Positions 22,607-34,424 of a stretch of 64,000 bases of DNA are shown piece by piece; position 1 is the stretch's first letter; every line of letters starts with the position of its first letter. Below the pieces are notes generated by a model. The model had not been told where the DNA came from, made no database searches, and saw only the letters and a program-made list of their open reading frames with translations. Source of the DNA: Corticium candelabrum (taxonomy: Eukaryota > Porifera > Homoscleromorpha > Homosclerophorida > Plakinidae); contig NC_085106.1 in NCBI RefSeq assembly GCF_963422355.1, positions 4,597,430-4,661,429 on the forward strand. Direction: 5' to 3'. The translations under genes were made by a program, and so were the position numbers.

Positions 22607-25192
22607 TTACTGGTGGCAGGTAGAACCTCGACATGTTCGAAGTTGGTTGAGTCTTTTCTTTAGCTGCATGAGATGTTCGTTGCTCAACTGATGTACTGTG
22701 TTCTTCAGTTGCCATTGGTCAGTTTTGAGATTGTAATATTCTGAATATCCAGTGAGAGTAAATTCACAGTAATAGTCATTTGTCGTGTCACTTATTGTTC
22801 GAAGACATGTGTATGTGTTGTTCGTGGCATCTATTTCATGGAATCTAGTTTTTTGAGGAGGTGGGCAGTTACTTAGTCCACATGGTGGGTGGCCCTCTCC
22901 ATGATAATCCACAAGAAAATCACTTCTCCAAGTCTTAGTGACATTTGTACTGACTAGTGTTAAGAAAGATCGGCCATCGATATCGTCAAGAGTTGATGAG
23001 TTTGAGCCACTCATTTCTATGATTGTTGGTGCAATGTCGATATTGAGAACAATAGAGTCGATTGTCTTGTTTCTTGGTATATTTGGTCCTCGTACCAACA
23101 TTGGAATGCGAATGTCATGCTCATATGGTTCTCGTTTGTCACCCGGAATGCAGAACTGTCCCATCTGAAAGCCATGGTCACTACAGTGCGTAGATTAGCA
23201 TTATACTAGTTGAAGCTTATTACAAGACAATGTAAAATTGTATACCTTGAGTATATGATGTAGGTATTTTGTAGACTGTTTGTGTCTTGTAATGTGTCAA
23301 CAATGCCAGCCACAAGGTCATCGACAGAACGTAGAGTTCCCCACCGGTTACAGAAGATCATGTCACTATGATTAACAGTAGCCGCATCCATTATGGCTTG
23401 TTCTCTGACTAGCCAATGTTTGTCACTTGAATGGAAGTTCCAGTTAGGTGTACGAGGAGATTGTCGTCCAGCATACGTTTTACTGTACTGAGGTGCAGGA
23501 GTGAATGGACCATGAGGAGCAGGAGTGGCAGCCACAAGCAGAAATGGTTGGTCTGGATGATTTTTAGTGGCATTGCGAATAAATTCATTTGAACGATTGG
23601 CTATTAGGTCTGTAAAGTAGTCTGTGTAGTAATCAACTCCATGTTTCTCTTCGACTCCATTGAAACTCACAGAGTAATTGTAATATTTTGAGTTTCCAAC
23701 AAGTCCCATCCACACGTTCCAACCAGGGGGAATATACTGCACTCCACCTGTGTGATTTAAACCATACTGATTCAGATATTTGCCAAAGTATCCTGTGTTG
23801 TAGCCATTCTGTTTGGCATGAACAGCAAATGCTTGTTTTTCTGGCCCTTCTTGCCAACCAGAACCAGGGGCTGCGCAATTTCCTTCAATAGAGTTATTGA
23901 CTGCCCCATGATTGTGAATGTAGTGACCAGTTAGGTATGAGGATCTTGATGGACAACATATAGGAGTACTAACAAAAGCGTTAGTAAATGTTACCTGCAC
24001 AAAAACAAATACATTTCTAATAGCTATGTATAAGTAATAATCTTAGTAGCGTCAAGAATGAGAACTTCAAAATAGTCTTTTGTTATAGCTTACTGTTCTG
24101 TGCTTGTACTACTTACTATAATTTTTGTAGTTTCTTATCTTATCAAATTTGTTGCTATTTACCAACTTTGTGACTACTGATATGTTGTATAGTGACGTTC
24201 TAAGAGTAAACATACGAATTTGAGAATTGAAATTAAGATCTTTTAATTCAAATTTTAAAATGCCGTAAAAGTAATAGATAGTGAAAGAAGAGATATCACC
24301 TTCACTTCATCTCACATCAAGTAGGTCAAATATAAGAAATGCAGTTTAGACGTATTTTTGTTTCTTCCTTTTCTATTGCTTTCATACCATATGTATATAT
24401 ATATATAATTCTTGGAAACAGCGCATTTGCATCTACATTGTGAGATATGCAGAGTAGTTTACAAGCTTTCAGCATTCACACATTACATAGCGATCAGAAC
24501 CAAGGGCTAAGGATGGTATTAATTCTATCGAGTTAGGTGTTTGACAAATTCTTGTAGACCTTTACACAAATAAAGTCAAGACTTTTATAAAATTGTAACG
24601 ATGTACTTTTTTAGTTTCTTGTCAGCTCTTTACATTGATTTTTTATTTAATTAACAGTTCTTCCGCCGCTTACGTGAGTCTATTAATTGAAGTATCACAC
24701 TAGCATGAACATTCAGAAACAACAAGTCAATTGAAACACAAGCCTGACATTTTTATTGCATACAGGCTGGTTGTCTTGTTCTAAACTGTAGTAAGTAGTA
24801 TCCGTTTCAACTATTGTTAGATATCAACCTCATGTCTTTCTCTGATTTTCTTTTGTCAAGTCTCGTCCTCGATTGCCAGATTATTCCAGTATCTCATACA
24901 GTGCAGGCAAAAGTGGGCGTGACGATGAACGCAAAGTGCATAAATAAAGAATTGTTCCAGAGCTGTCCAAGATCAACGGGCGACTGACGATATATTGAAA
25001 AATTATATTAGTTATACTTACACCGTTTTCAGCTATTAGCTCTTTTGTTTTTTCCATGGGCTCCATGCCACCAAGGACAATGTCTTGATCGTCGGTCAGA
25101 ATAAACACAATATTTGGTTGGCCAGATGGTCTGCTCGAGTTCACTGACATCAGAACGACGGCAAATATAGTAACCAGCTTGAACCCCTGCAT
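22607..25192 (-). CDS. GNS: N-acetylglucosamine-6-sulfatase-like (lysosomal/secreted sulfatase)
   Basis: Exons on the minus strand: 25192-25022, 23994-23246, 23180-22607; all GT-AG and in phase, giving 497 aa (vertebrate GNS about 550). Predicted to hydrolyse 6-sulfate esters of N-acetylglucosamine in heparan and keratan sulfate after secretion or lysosomal targeting. Residues 1-20 are a signal peptide. QPNIVFILTDDQD holds the metal-binding Asp pair; [20 protein letters not shown] holds the CxPSR signature with Cys70 as the formylglycine residue. AATPAPHGPFTPAPQYS and SDHGFQMGQF are later active-site motifs; several N-glycosylation sequons follow. The first 57 residues are alone on exon 1 behind a 1027-bp intron. 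A truncated copy lies at 31.3-32.7 kb and the foldback element sits 195 bp upstream. GNS versus another 6-O-sulfatase subtype cannot be decided by eye. Confidence 0.88.
23995..25021 (-). other. Intron 1 of the sulfatase gene
   Basis: AT-rich intron with a short TA run at 24395-24407. A diverged copy at 31404-32493 has a much longer TA run at the same place. Confidence 0.85.
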
Positions 25193-25423
25193 CGTGTAGC
25201 CTCGGATCCCAGACGTTTCTACAGGCGCCTACGTATGTACAGTACAAAAGCACAGAGTAGGCGGGGAAAGGGCAAAAGTGGGCGGGAAGAAAGAAACGTC
25301 TGGGCGCGCTTCTATAGAACGCCAGTTCGGAAATAGGCGTATTCACAATAGGCAATTTGATAATCATATTTCCTACATCAACATACTTATGGCACGCGGA
25401 ACGTGACTTTATTAGGTTAGTCA

Positions 25424-27676
25424 CATATATAGGGTGTAAAACACATATATAGGGTGTAAAACACATATATAGGGTGTAAAACACATATATAGGGTGTAAA
25501 ACACATATATAGGGTGTAAAACACATATATAGGGTGTAAAACACATATATAGGGTGTAAAACACATATATAGGGTGTAAAACACATATATAGGGTGTAAA
25601 ACACATATATAGGGTGTAAAACACATATATAGGGTGTAAAACACATATATAGGGTGTAAAACACATATATAGGGTGTAAAACACATATATAGGGTGTAAA
25701 ACACATATATAGGGTGTAAAACACATATATAGGGTGTAAAACACATATATAGGGTGTAAAACACATATATAGGGTGTAAAACACATATATAGGGTGTAAA
25801 ACACATATATAGGGTGTAAAACACATATATAGGGTGTAAAACACATATATAGGGTGTAAAACACATATATAGGGTATAAACACATATATAGGGTGTAAAA
25901 CACATATATAGGGTGTAAAACACACACATATATATAGAGTGTAAAACACACACATATATATAGGGTGTAAAACACGCAAATATATAGGATGTAAACCACA
26001 TATATATAGGGTGTAAAACACGCATATATATATAGGGTGTAAAACACGCATATATATAGGGTGTAAAACACACGCATATATATAGGGTGTAAACCACATA
26101 TATATATATATAGGGTGTAAAACACGCATATATATAGAGTGTAAAACACGCATATATATAGAGTGTAAAACACGCATATATATAGGGTGTAAAACACGCA
26201 TATATATATAGAGTGTAAAACACGCATATATATAGAGTGTAAAACACGCATATATATAGGGTGTAAAACACGCATATATATAGAGTGTAAAACACGCATA
26301 TATATAGAGTGTAAAACACGCATATATATAGGGTGTAAAACACGCATATATATAGAGTGTAAAACACGCATATATATAGAGTGTAAAACACGCATATATA
26401 TAGGGTGTAAAACACGCATATATATAGAGTGTAAAACACGCATATATATAGAGTGTAAAACACGCATATATATAGAGTGTAAAACACGCATATATATAGG
26501 GTGTAAAACACGCATATATATAGAGTGTAAAACACGCATATATATAGAGTGTAAAACACGCATATATATAGGGTGTAAAACACGCATATATATAGAGTGT
26601 AAAACACGCATATATATAGAGTGTAAAACACGCATATATATAGGGTGTAAAACACGCATATATATAGAGTGTAAAACACGCATATATATAGAGTGTAAAA
26701 CACGCATATATATAGGGTGTAAAACACGCATATATATAGAGTGTAAAACACGCATATATATAGAGTGTAAAACACGCATATATAGGGTGTAAAACACATA
26801 TATAGGGTGTAAAACACATATATAGGGTGTAAAACACATATATAGGGTATAAACACATATATAGGGTGTAAAACACATATATAGGGTGTAAAACACACAC
26901 ATATATATAGAGTGTAAAACACACACATATATATAGGGTGTAAAACACGCAAATATATAGGATGTAAACCACATATATATAGGGTGTAAAACACGCATAT
27001 ATATATAGGGTGTAAAACACGCATATATATAGGGTGTAAAACACACGCATATATATAGGGTGTAAACCACATATATATATATATAGGGTGTAAAACACGC
27101 ATATATATAGAGTGTAAAACACGCATATATATAGAGTGTAAAACACGCATATATATAGGGTGTAAAACACGCATATATATATAGAGTGTAAAACACGCAT
27201 ATATATAGAGTGTAAAACACGCATATATATAGGGTGTAAAACACGCATATATATAGAGTGTAAAACACGCATATATATAGAGTGTAAAACACGCATATAT
27301 ATAGGGTGTAAAACACGCATATATATAGAGTGTAAAACACGCATATATATAGGGTGTAAAACACGCATATATATAGAGTGTAAAACACGCATATATATAG
27401 AGTGTAAAACACGCATATATATAGAGTGTAAAACACGCATATATATAGGGTGTAAAACACGCATATATATAGAGTGTAAAACACGCATATATATAGAGTG
27501 TAAAACACGCATATATATAGGGTGTAAAACACGCATATATATAGAGTGTAAAACACGCATATATATAGAGTGTAAAACACGCATATATATAGGGTGTAAA
27601 ACACGCATATATATAGAGTGTAAAACACGCATATATATAGAGTGTAAAACACGCATATATAGGGTGTAAAACACAC
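25424..27676. repeat. Left minisatellite arm of the foldback element
   Basis: Starts with 22 near-identical 20-bp units (ACACATATATAGGGTGTAAA), then a marker unit with GGGTATAAA, then 23-25 bp variants (ACACGCATATATATAGAGTG core). A block of marker variants at about 25873-26113 recurs at about 26846-27091, a higher-order period near 970 bp. The unit lacks stops in several frames, which yields long spurious open frames. Confidence 0.97.
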
Positions 27677-28660
27677 AGGGTGGTCGAAAGATACCTGATC
27701 TCAGTAAGGGTACACGTGAGACGTAAGATGAGATGACAGGTGAATAAACATCCGTTTGTAATCGAACAGGAACACTACACCCACATAGACAACTGAAGCC
27801 CGAGAATCCAATTGAATTTACAATCTGAGAATGGTGCGCATGTTTTGCTGCTATACAGAGCGAGACCATCCGTATTCCCGCTCTTCTAGAAACACTATAG
27901 CTTTGAGTTGCACTAGCGAATTCAAGACATGGGCGGAGTCTTTACAGTTAATTAATTAGGCGACGAATATAGTTTACAACAACTTTGTTTCTAGAGATCA
28001 GACAATAGAGTCTCAGTCTGTCTCCGCCGAGGATTGACTGACAATCCGGGAATGACGAGGGCGGAGTGAGACTGGGTCGAGTCTAATCAGACAATACTGA
28101 GAAGACTTCATGCAGAACCGCGATATAAATCTAGCGGATGCATCCTTGCCTAGGCAGTTATAGATATGTAAACATTCATTCTTTGCCTGACAAATATCGA
28201 TAGAATGAATCTGACTGACGAATTCCTCGACCAAATTGATCAATTTAAATTTGGGTCCAGCTGGTTTAGTCTAGTGCTTGCTGTCTGTAAAGCATACGTG
28301 CATGTTACCTACACATTAATTAACTAACTAAGCAAGAGGCATCAAGAACAGTACACTCGATCGTCATGATACGGTATTAAGCTTTATCGAATTCTCAATA
28401 TTTACAAAAACTAGATGTATCAGGAATAATTTTATGGAATAGTTAGACGCATAGAGAGACAAGGCACGTGCCGCTTATCAAAACAATCTTAATTAATGAT
28501 TAATTAGCTAATTGGTATATACGTTTTAAAGCGTATAGTGTCTCTTTGTGCGAAGAGAGCGTCTTCCGCATCCCAAGAGGTGATCACTAAAGTTTTCTAG
28601 AACGTGACCGCAAGTGCAGCGTTCAGCGTTCACCATAAATATACCTACAGTGTATATATA
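27677..28660. other. Central unique part of the foldback element
   Basis: No transposase-like reading frame seen. Contains at 28009-28083 one copy of an imperfect palindromic motif (GGGAATGACGAGGGCGGAG) found elsewhere in the window. Function unknown. Confidence 0.5.
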
Positions 28661-28729
<69 letters not shown>

Positions 28730-28765
28730 TGTATATACATGCCTATACTGTAGGTATATTTATTC
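28633..28765. repeat. Long TA-rich palindrome
   Basis: Arms ATAAATATACCTACAGT (28636-28652) and its complement near 28749-28765, with matching GGCAT-type interior blocks on each side, enclose about 30 TA pairs. It could extrude as a hairpin of about 60 bp per arm. Confidence 0.85.
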
Positions 28766-28777
28766 ATTTATGCATGC

Positions 28778-28783
<6 letters not shown>

Positions 28784-28829
<46 letters not shown>
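28784..28829. repeat. TA microsatellite
   Basis: About 23 TA pairs at the inner edge of the right minisatellite arm. Confidence 0.95.
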
Positions 28830-28832
<3 letters not shown>

Positions 28833-29284
28833 TGTTTTACACCCTATATATATGCGTGTTTTACACTCTATATATATGCGTGTTTTACACTCTATATATA
28901 TGCGTGTTTTACACCCTATATATATGCGTGTTTTACACTCTATATATATGTGTGTTTTACACCCTATATATATGCGTGTTTTACACTCTATATATATGCG
29001 TGTTTTACACTCTATATATATGCGTGTTTTACACCCTATATATATATGTGGTTTACACCCTATATATATGCGTGTGTTTTACACCCTATATATATATGCG
29101 TGTTTTACACCCTATATATATGTGGTTTACATCCTATATATTTGCGTGTTTTACACCCTATATATATGTGTGTGTTTTACACTCTATATATATGTGTGTG
29201 TTTTACACCCTATATATGTGTTTTACACCCTATATATGTGTTTATACCCTATATATGTGTTTTACACCCTATATATGTGACTAA
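28830..29284. repeat. Right minisatellite arm of the foldback element (inverted)
   Basis: The same unit as the left arm, complementary orientation (TATATGCGTGTTTTACACCC). From the terminus inwards the marker variants come in the same order as in the left arm (GTTTATACCC, TGTGTGTTTTACACTC, TTTGCGTG, GTGGTTTACATCC), but only one standard 20-bp unit precedes the first marker against 22 on the left. Confidence 0.97.
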
Positions 29285-29375
29285 CCTAATAAAGTCACGT
29301 TCCGCGTGCCATACATACTAATAGAGCTCGTGGGACAATTCCTCAGGCTCTATTTTTTGTCCTTCGCGTCTGCAG

Positions 29376-30357
29376 CTAGCTGCTATGGCAATTTTGGAAC
29401 GCCAAAGAAGCCTTCATCCGATGTTTGCCGAATATGTGGAACACAATTCAGGAAAGATAGGAGGACAAATTAGTCTGTTTCACACCACCGCATGTCTCCA
29501 CAGTCTTCTGCAAGAAGCTACGGCTCTTGCTGTTCACGAAGACGATGGCTTTTCTCAGTTTGTTTGTACCACTTGCCACAACCAGCTCTTAAAATTTGAG
29601 CGTCTCCGTCGTCAGCTTGAGGAAACCAGGACTTTGCTATGTGGTGCTAGCCGTCAAACAGCGATGACTTGCAGATTTAAGAGGAGACGGCGGCAATCTC
29701 CAGGAACACCATCAATCCAGCAAACTAGCAAGAAGCCATACAAACCGTCAGCCCCACTTCACCTAGCAGGAACAAGGTGTCTAGCCGTAGGGAAATGACA
29801 GCTCTAGAGCTCATCGTGCAATGCAGTAGGATCATTTAGTTTGCTGCAACAGCAGTAGCGATGAACAGCCATCTAGATCCAAGGCTACCAGATCTCTCTT
29901 CAACTCCCAGCCGGAAAGAGACCTGCATTTGTTTGGTGTTGACAATTGTGAGGTCACACCTCTCTTGTCTTTGGATGTACACGAGGAAATATCTAGTGAT
30001 TCTCTTGCCCACTTCGATGTGGACAACACTGGTACAGTTCTGTTTATATCCTGAAAACGTTAGTTTCAACAGGGCTCGTTTTTTCATGCAGGCAGCGGTT
30101 CGTTTGAAACAGCACTATCTGCAGAACAACCTCTACGTGCCAGTTCCATAGACATTGAAGCTGTTGCAACTACGGGTTTGCCATCTCAGATTGCTATTTC
30201 TTACCCTGATTTTCATGAATCAGACAGGTTAGTCACTGCCTAGACACAAATTAATTAAATTGTCTTTATTGCATGGTTTGTTAACAGAAGTGAAGATGGT
30301 GTTGGAAGGAACGACCCTAAGGAATTTGATGCTTTTGTCAAAGTAGGTGCATACTAA
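29376..30357 (+). pseudogene. ZAD-like zinc-finger protein gene with two frame breaks
   Basis: Exons read as 29376-29776, 29830-30031, 30092-30227, 30288-30357, with short GT-AG introns (53-60 bp) in consistent phases. Exon 1 begins after TTCGCGTCTGCAG with KKPSSDVCRICGTQFRKD, then shifts frame near 29470 to FHTTACLHSLLQEA and FSQFVCTTCHNQLLKFERL, and shifts back near 29750 (TVSPTSPSRNK). The two Cys pairs (CRIC and CTTC) about 60 residues apart resemble a ZAD-type domain. The later exons are acidic, Ser-rich and intact, ending in TAA at 30355-30357 with AATAAA about 30 bp on. The shifts are compensating. No ATG exists in the correct frame of exon 1, so an upstream exon is expected; the foldback element ends only 62 bp upstream. 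A GTAGGT at the last exon could instead be a donor. Confidence 0.55.
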
Positions 30358-30915
30358 CTGGAATTAACTCCCTTTTAACCAATTAAAATAAAGTTATAAT
30401 TAAAAATCTGTTAATTGCCAGCAGCACATGGATGGATATTTGTTACACTGTTGCACTGTTTCATCATGTTGCATAGTGTTCATATATATAATTGCCTTAA
30501 TGTGATAGAAAAATAATCCTTAAGGCAGTTTAATTAATTATTTATAACACAATCTTTGGATATGGTACTGTACAAATAGTGTATAAGGTTTTATTTTCGT
30601 GTTATTTTATTTCGTGTTATTTTCGGTAAATTTTCGGTAAATAGATTTTCCAGGTTTTACTATGTTATGACTTGTGACATGTTGATTGTGATAGTACACA
30701 GGTCAAGCGCTGCTATGTTGTACACATGAAATTTTCAAGAGAGACACCTTTAATGTATACTGAGTTTGTACTATTCACACATACCTATCCCAATTAATTT
30801 ATGTCCTTAAAACTGAGCTCATACCTCATTAAGTATAGTTAGAATGTTCTGTGCATGCTCAACAGTAAAGACTGGAGTTAGAGCTTGAATATATGTCTTG
30901 TACGGTAAACAACTG
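30358..30915. other. AT-rich spacer
   Basis: Contains AATAAA at about 30387. No exon supported. Confidence 0.5.
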
Positions 30916-30940
30916 CCCGGCGTTCTCTACGACTGAATGC

Positions 30941-31109
30941 AGTACATAATCAGAAAGACCTGTTACCAATGTTGGGTGAGTATACAAAGGCTGATCTTCA
31001 ATTCCAAGCTCTGTCTCCACCTTCATCTTGTCTCCAGAAGAAGAAACTCCAGAAGTTCTCTTTGTTCAGTCTGCAAGTGATGGACTATCACAGGAGAAGA
31101 AGTTGCAAT
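30941..31109 (+). CDS. Possible small exons, uncertain
   Basis: A stretch with an acceptor-like GACTGAATGCAG, then an ATG, a strong donor (GG/GTGAGT at about 30978) and a further open frame reading SVSTFILSPEEETPEVLF to a TAG at 31107-31109. It could be the 3' end of the ZAD-like gene or a relic. The implied intron (~37 bp) is shorter than any other here, which counts against it. Confidence 0.25.
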
Positions 31110-31261
31110 AGATGTTTCACCAATCTGAACACTGCAAACCCAGGGCACTGACCTGGGCTTGCACACTGACACTGTACAGAGCATATGTCACAGCAGGTAT
31201 GGCTGGTGTTTCCTCTGTTGGGGGCTGCATCAAAGACTGCTAGGAGCATATATAGCTTTCT

Positions 31262-31800
31262 GCCAACCAGAAGCAGGGGCTGCGCAATTTCCTTCAATAG
31301 AGTTATTGACTGCCACATGATTGTGAATGTAGTGACCAGTTAGGTATGAGGATCTTGATGGACAACATATAGGAGTACTAACAAAAGCGTTAGTAAATGT
31401 TACCTGCACAAAAACAAATACATCTGTAATAGTTATGTATAAGTAATAATCTTAATAGCGTCAAGTATGAATACTTCAAAATACTTTATTATAGTTTACT
31501 GTTCTGTTCTTGTACTACTTACTCTAATTTTTGTAATTGGGTACTTTTTCAAATTTGTTGCTATTTACCAACTTTGTGACTACTGATATGTTCTATAGTG
31601 ACGTTCTAAGAGTGAATATTTGTTCACTGCATTTGAAATTCAAATTAAGATCTTTTAATTCAAATTTTAAAATGCCACAAAAGTAATAGATAACGAAAGA
31701 AGAGATATCACCTTCACTTCATCTCACATCAAGTAGGTCAAATATAAGAAATGCAGTTTAGACGTATTTTTGTTTCTTCCTTTTCTATTGCTTTTATACC

Positions 31801-31872
<72 letters not shown>

Positions 31873-32664
31873 ATATAATTTTGGAAACGGCTCTATTTGC
31901 ATCTACATTGTGAATATATGCAGGGTAGTTTACACGCTTCCGGCATCCTTACACATTACATAGTGATCAGAACCAAGGGCTAAGGATGGTATTTATTCTA
32001 TCGAGTTAGGTGTTTTGACAAATTTTCGTAGACCTTTACACAAATAAAATCTAGACTTTTATAAAATTGTAATGATGTACTTTTTCAGTTTCCTGTCAGC
32101 TCTTTACAACAATTTTTTTGTTTAAATATGAATTCTTCCGCCGCTTACGTGAATCTACTAATTGAATTACCACACTAGCATGACTATTCAGAAGCAACAA
32201 GTCAATTGAAACACAAAGCCTGACTTTTTCATTGCATATGGGCTGGTCGTCTTGTTCTACACTTTAGTAAGTAGTATACATTTCAAACTAATGGTAGATA
32301 TCAATCTCATGTTTTCACTGATTTTCTTTTGTCAAGTCCTGTCCTCGATTGCCAGATTATTCCAGTATCTCATATGGTGCAGGCAGAAGTGGACGTGATG
32401 ATGAACGCAAGGTGCATAAATAGTTGTTCCAGAGCTGTCCAAGATCAACGGGCGGCTGACGATATATTGAAAAATTATGTTAGCTATAGTTACACCGTTT
32501 TCAGCTATTAGCTCTTTTGATTTTTCTATGGGCTCCATGCCACCAAGGACAATGTCTTGATCGTCGGTCAGAAGAAACACAATATTTGGTTGGGCAGATG
32601 GCCTGCTCAAGTTCACTGACATCAGAACGACGGCAATTATAGTAACCAGCTTGAATCCCTGCAT
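31262..32664 (-). pseudogene. Truncated duplicate of the sulfatase gene 5' half
   Basis: Exon 1 copy 32664-32494 is open and differs from the parent at a few residues (FLLTDDQD for FILTDDQD). Intron 1 copy is 31404-32493, with the donor changed from GTAAGT to GTAACT. Exon 2 copy 31403-31262 keeps [14 protein letters not shown] but stops matching after ~142 bases. No downstream exons exist, so no sulfatase can be made. The copied segment ends almost exactly at the start codon on the other side, so the parent promoter was not copied. Same orientation as the parent, ~7.4 kb away, with the foldback element between. Confidence 0.88.
31804..31862. repeat. TA microsatellite in the duplicated sulfatase intron
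   Basis: About 29 TA pairs; the parental intron has only about 7 at the same place (24395-24407). Confidence 0.95.
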
Positions 32665-33747
32665 TGTTTAGAACAAGTCTCTTGAGTAGCAAGTCACATG
32701 CCAGATGTTGGGGAGGTTCTCAATTGATACAGATGATCATCCTACCGCATTTGCTTTTCGCGAAAATCTTTAATAATTGATACGCTCCTAGAGACTTGAG
32801 AAAGAATTTTATCGTTGTTTGCCTTGTTCATAGAAGTCACTTTTGAATGAACTACCATATGCTAGCTATAGTGTAACTACCAGTAATTTAATTAAGTATA
32901 GGGTGCCCACAGCAAGAAGTACTGTACACTTTATATATGCTTAGTAGCCCCAGAAATTCGCACAAACATTGCATAAGAAAGTCATCAAACCAGAGCATTT
33001 TCTTTTCCAAACATGCATTGATGGCATAATGCGACAATACCAGATATTGTCATTACTTAATTAATGGTTATAATCCATCTTTGTTTGAACGATTCGAATT
33101 TCAGCTTAGTGCTACTTAAATGACTTTAACCTGTTTGAAAACCTCAAGTTTTAAATTGTTAAGCCAGTGTGGGTATCAGACAAGTAAGCTGGGCTACAAA
33201 AGGAAATGTTCGAACAAGTATTAAAAACGGACCTCACGACCTTGTTATGACGCCATCACATTCTGATGGTCATAGTTATTTTGAAAGCATATACGTGTGT
33301 ACAATATAGTTAATTAAGCACGTGTCTCAGGCATGTTTTCTATGTAATCCGGATATCCTTTCAAAACTCGGACTCCATATTATCTATTTATACAAAACGC
33401 ATCGTTTTTAACACGACAGCAATAGTGAAAATATATTAATTTTTGATGGGCTATAGCCTTGAAACAGATGTTTGTGCCATGTAGCGTCTGGCAAAAGTGC
33501 ATTTTTCTAAAAACTGGGCAAGCCATGATGGACAGACTGGTCGGACTATAAGACGTTAAGCCCATGCAGTAAAAGCATAGCGTTTTCAAGTAGCATGCAT
33601 GCTTGTTCCCTCAATTTGTCATTTTCTACTATTAATCTGCACCTAGCTGGCAGCGATCGCGACACGTTCTAGTTAGCCCAATGTCAGTGCCCTACGTCGA
33701 CTGAAAATTTACTTTCGGAGTCAAAGGATCAAGAACTTTGACTTTTG

Positions 33748-33752
<5 letters not shown>
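32665..33752. other. Intergenic, nothing recognised
   Basis: AT-rich, no supported exon or element. Confidence 0.5.

Positions 33753-33823
<71 letters not shown>
33753..33823. repeat. CA microsatellite
   Basis: About 35 CA pairs. Confidence 0.97.
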
Positions 33824-33824
<1 letters not shown>

Positions 33825-33856
33825 ATGCATAAATCCATGTTCTGTCTTCACTTGAG

Positions 33857-33858
<2 letters not shown>

Positions 33859-33931
<73 letters not shown>
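33859..33931. repeat. TA microsatellite
   Basis: About 36 TA pairs, 35 bp from the CA run. Confidence 0.97.
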
Positions 33932-33934
<3 letters not shown>

Positions 33935-34279
33935 GTGCAGATCACATTGATTAGGTCATTTTCCAAGACTTCATTGCCCCCAACATGATCTGTTACCTTG
34001 ATTCGCTTTGTTTAGATTTTAATTGCGTATCTTCGTATGATTTCTATGATTTTGCTGTCTAAATAAAACTTTGGTTGCAGTACGTGACAACAAGAACAAC
34101 AAGAGAGGATCTCTTGACCTGCTGCTTCATGTTTCTGTTGTTGACGATTGACAATTAAAACTTGCCTTACTTTGGGTTGTAAAAGTGCCACCACACTGTA
34201 GGTCGGTGACATTTGTGTTCCCTCATTCCTATCCTTCCTCTTATCTTTTTAATCTTTTTCATTTTCTCAAATTCCTCAT

Positions 34280-34424
34280 TCATCTCTGCAACTATAGTTA
34301 GCGCCCACTGTAGATCTCCACCTAGCACCATCTTGGGCTAGGTGCATCAATTTTTTGTTGTGCTTACATTTCTTCAAATCTCTCATCACAACATCGACCC
34401 ATCTCAGCTTCTGGCCGTCTACGG
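34280..34424 (-). pseudogene. LINE reverse-transcriptase C-terminal relic
   Basis: Minus-strand reading GQKLRWVDVVMRDLKKCK, then LMHLAQDGARWRSTV and a stop. The pattern (K-x-R-W-x-D-V-V-x-x-D-L-K ... A-x-D-x-x-x-W-R) is typical of the tail of LINE polyproteins, comparable to LRYKDSIKAN...DRTNWRS in the LINE at 13-16 kb but from a different element. No RT core is adjacent. Confidence 0.6.

Larger units (their letters stand above)
25388..29313. mobile_element. Foldback-type element with minisatellite terminal inverted repeats
   Basis: The ends are inverted copies: left 25388 begins TATGGCACGCGGAACGTGAC, continues TTTATTAGGTTAGTCACATA and enters the minisatellite; right 29313 is its exact complement for this ~40 bp head. 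Both heads are followed inwards by arrays of the same ~20-25 bp unit, in opposite orientation (2.25 kb left, 0.45 kb right). A direct 6-bp duplication CATACT flanks the element (25382-25387 and 29314-29319). The ~1.15 kb centre encodes nothing recognisable. Long inverted ends built from short tandem repeats are characteristic of Foldback elements of flies; whether this is related or convergent cannot be told. It lies between the sulfatase 5' end and the ZAD-like gene. Confidence 0.8.

Noticed and set aside
25029..27869. Very long minus-strand open frames (up to 946 codons) across the minisatellite
   Set aside because: They are translations of a stop-free 20-25 bp tandem repeat in several frames at once, with no start context, domain or splice logic. 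The true coding exon here is only 25022-25192.
25424..29284. Possible CRISPR array or telomeric/centromeric satellite
   Set aside because: There are no unique spacers between units, the unit is not telomere-like, and the arrays form inverted arms of a bounded element with a target duplication.
29385..29798. Single open frame starting MAILERQRS as an intact gene
   Set aside because: Its first 25 codons overlap the better-supported CRICGTQF frame, and the frame stops before the downstream exons. It is the frame-shifted middle of a larger gene.
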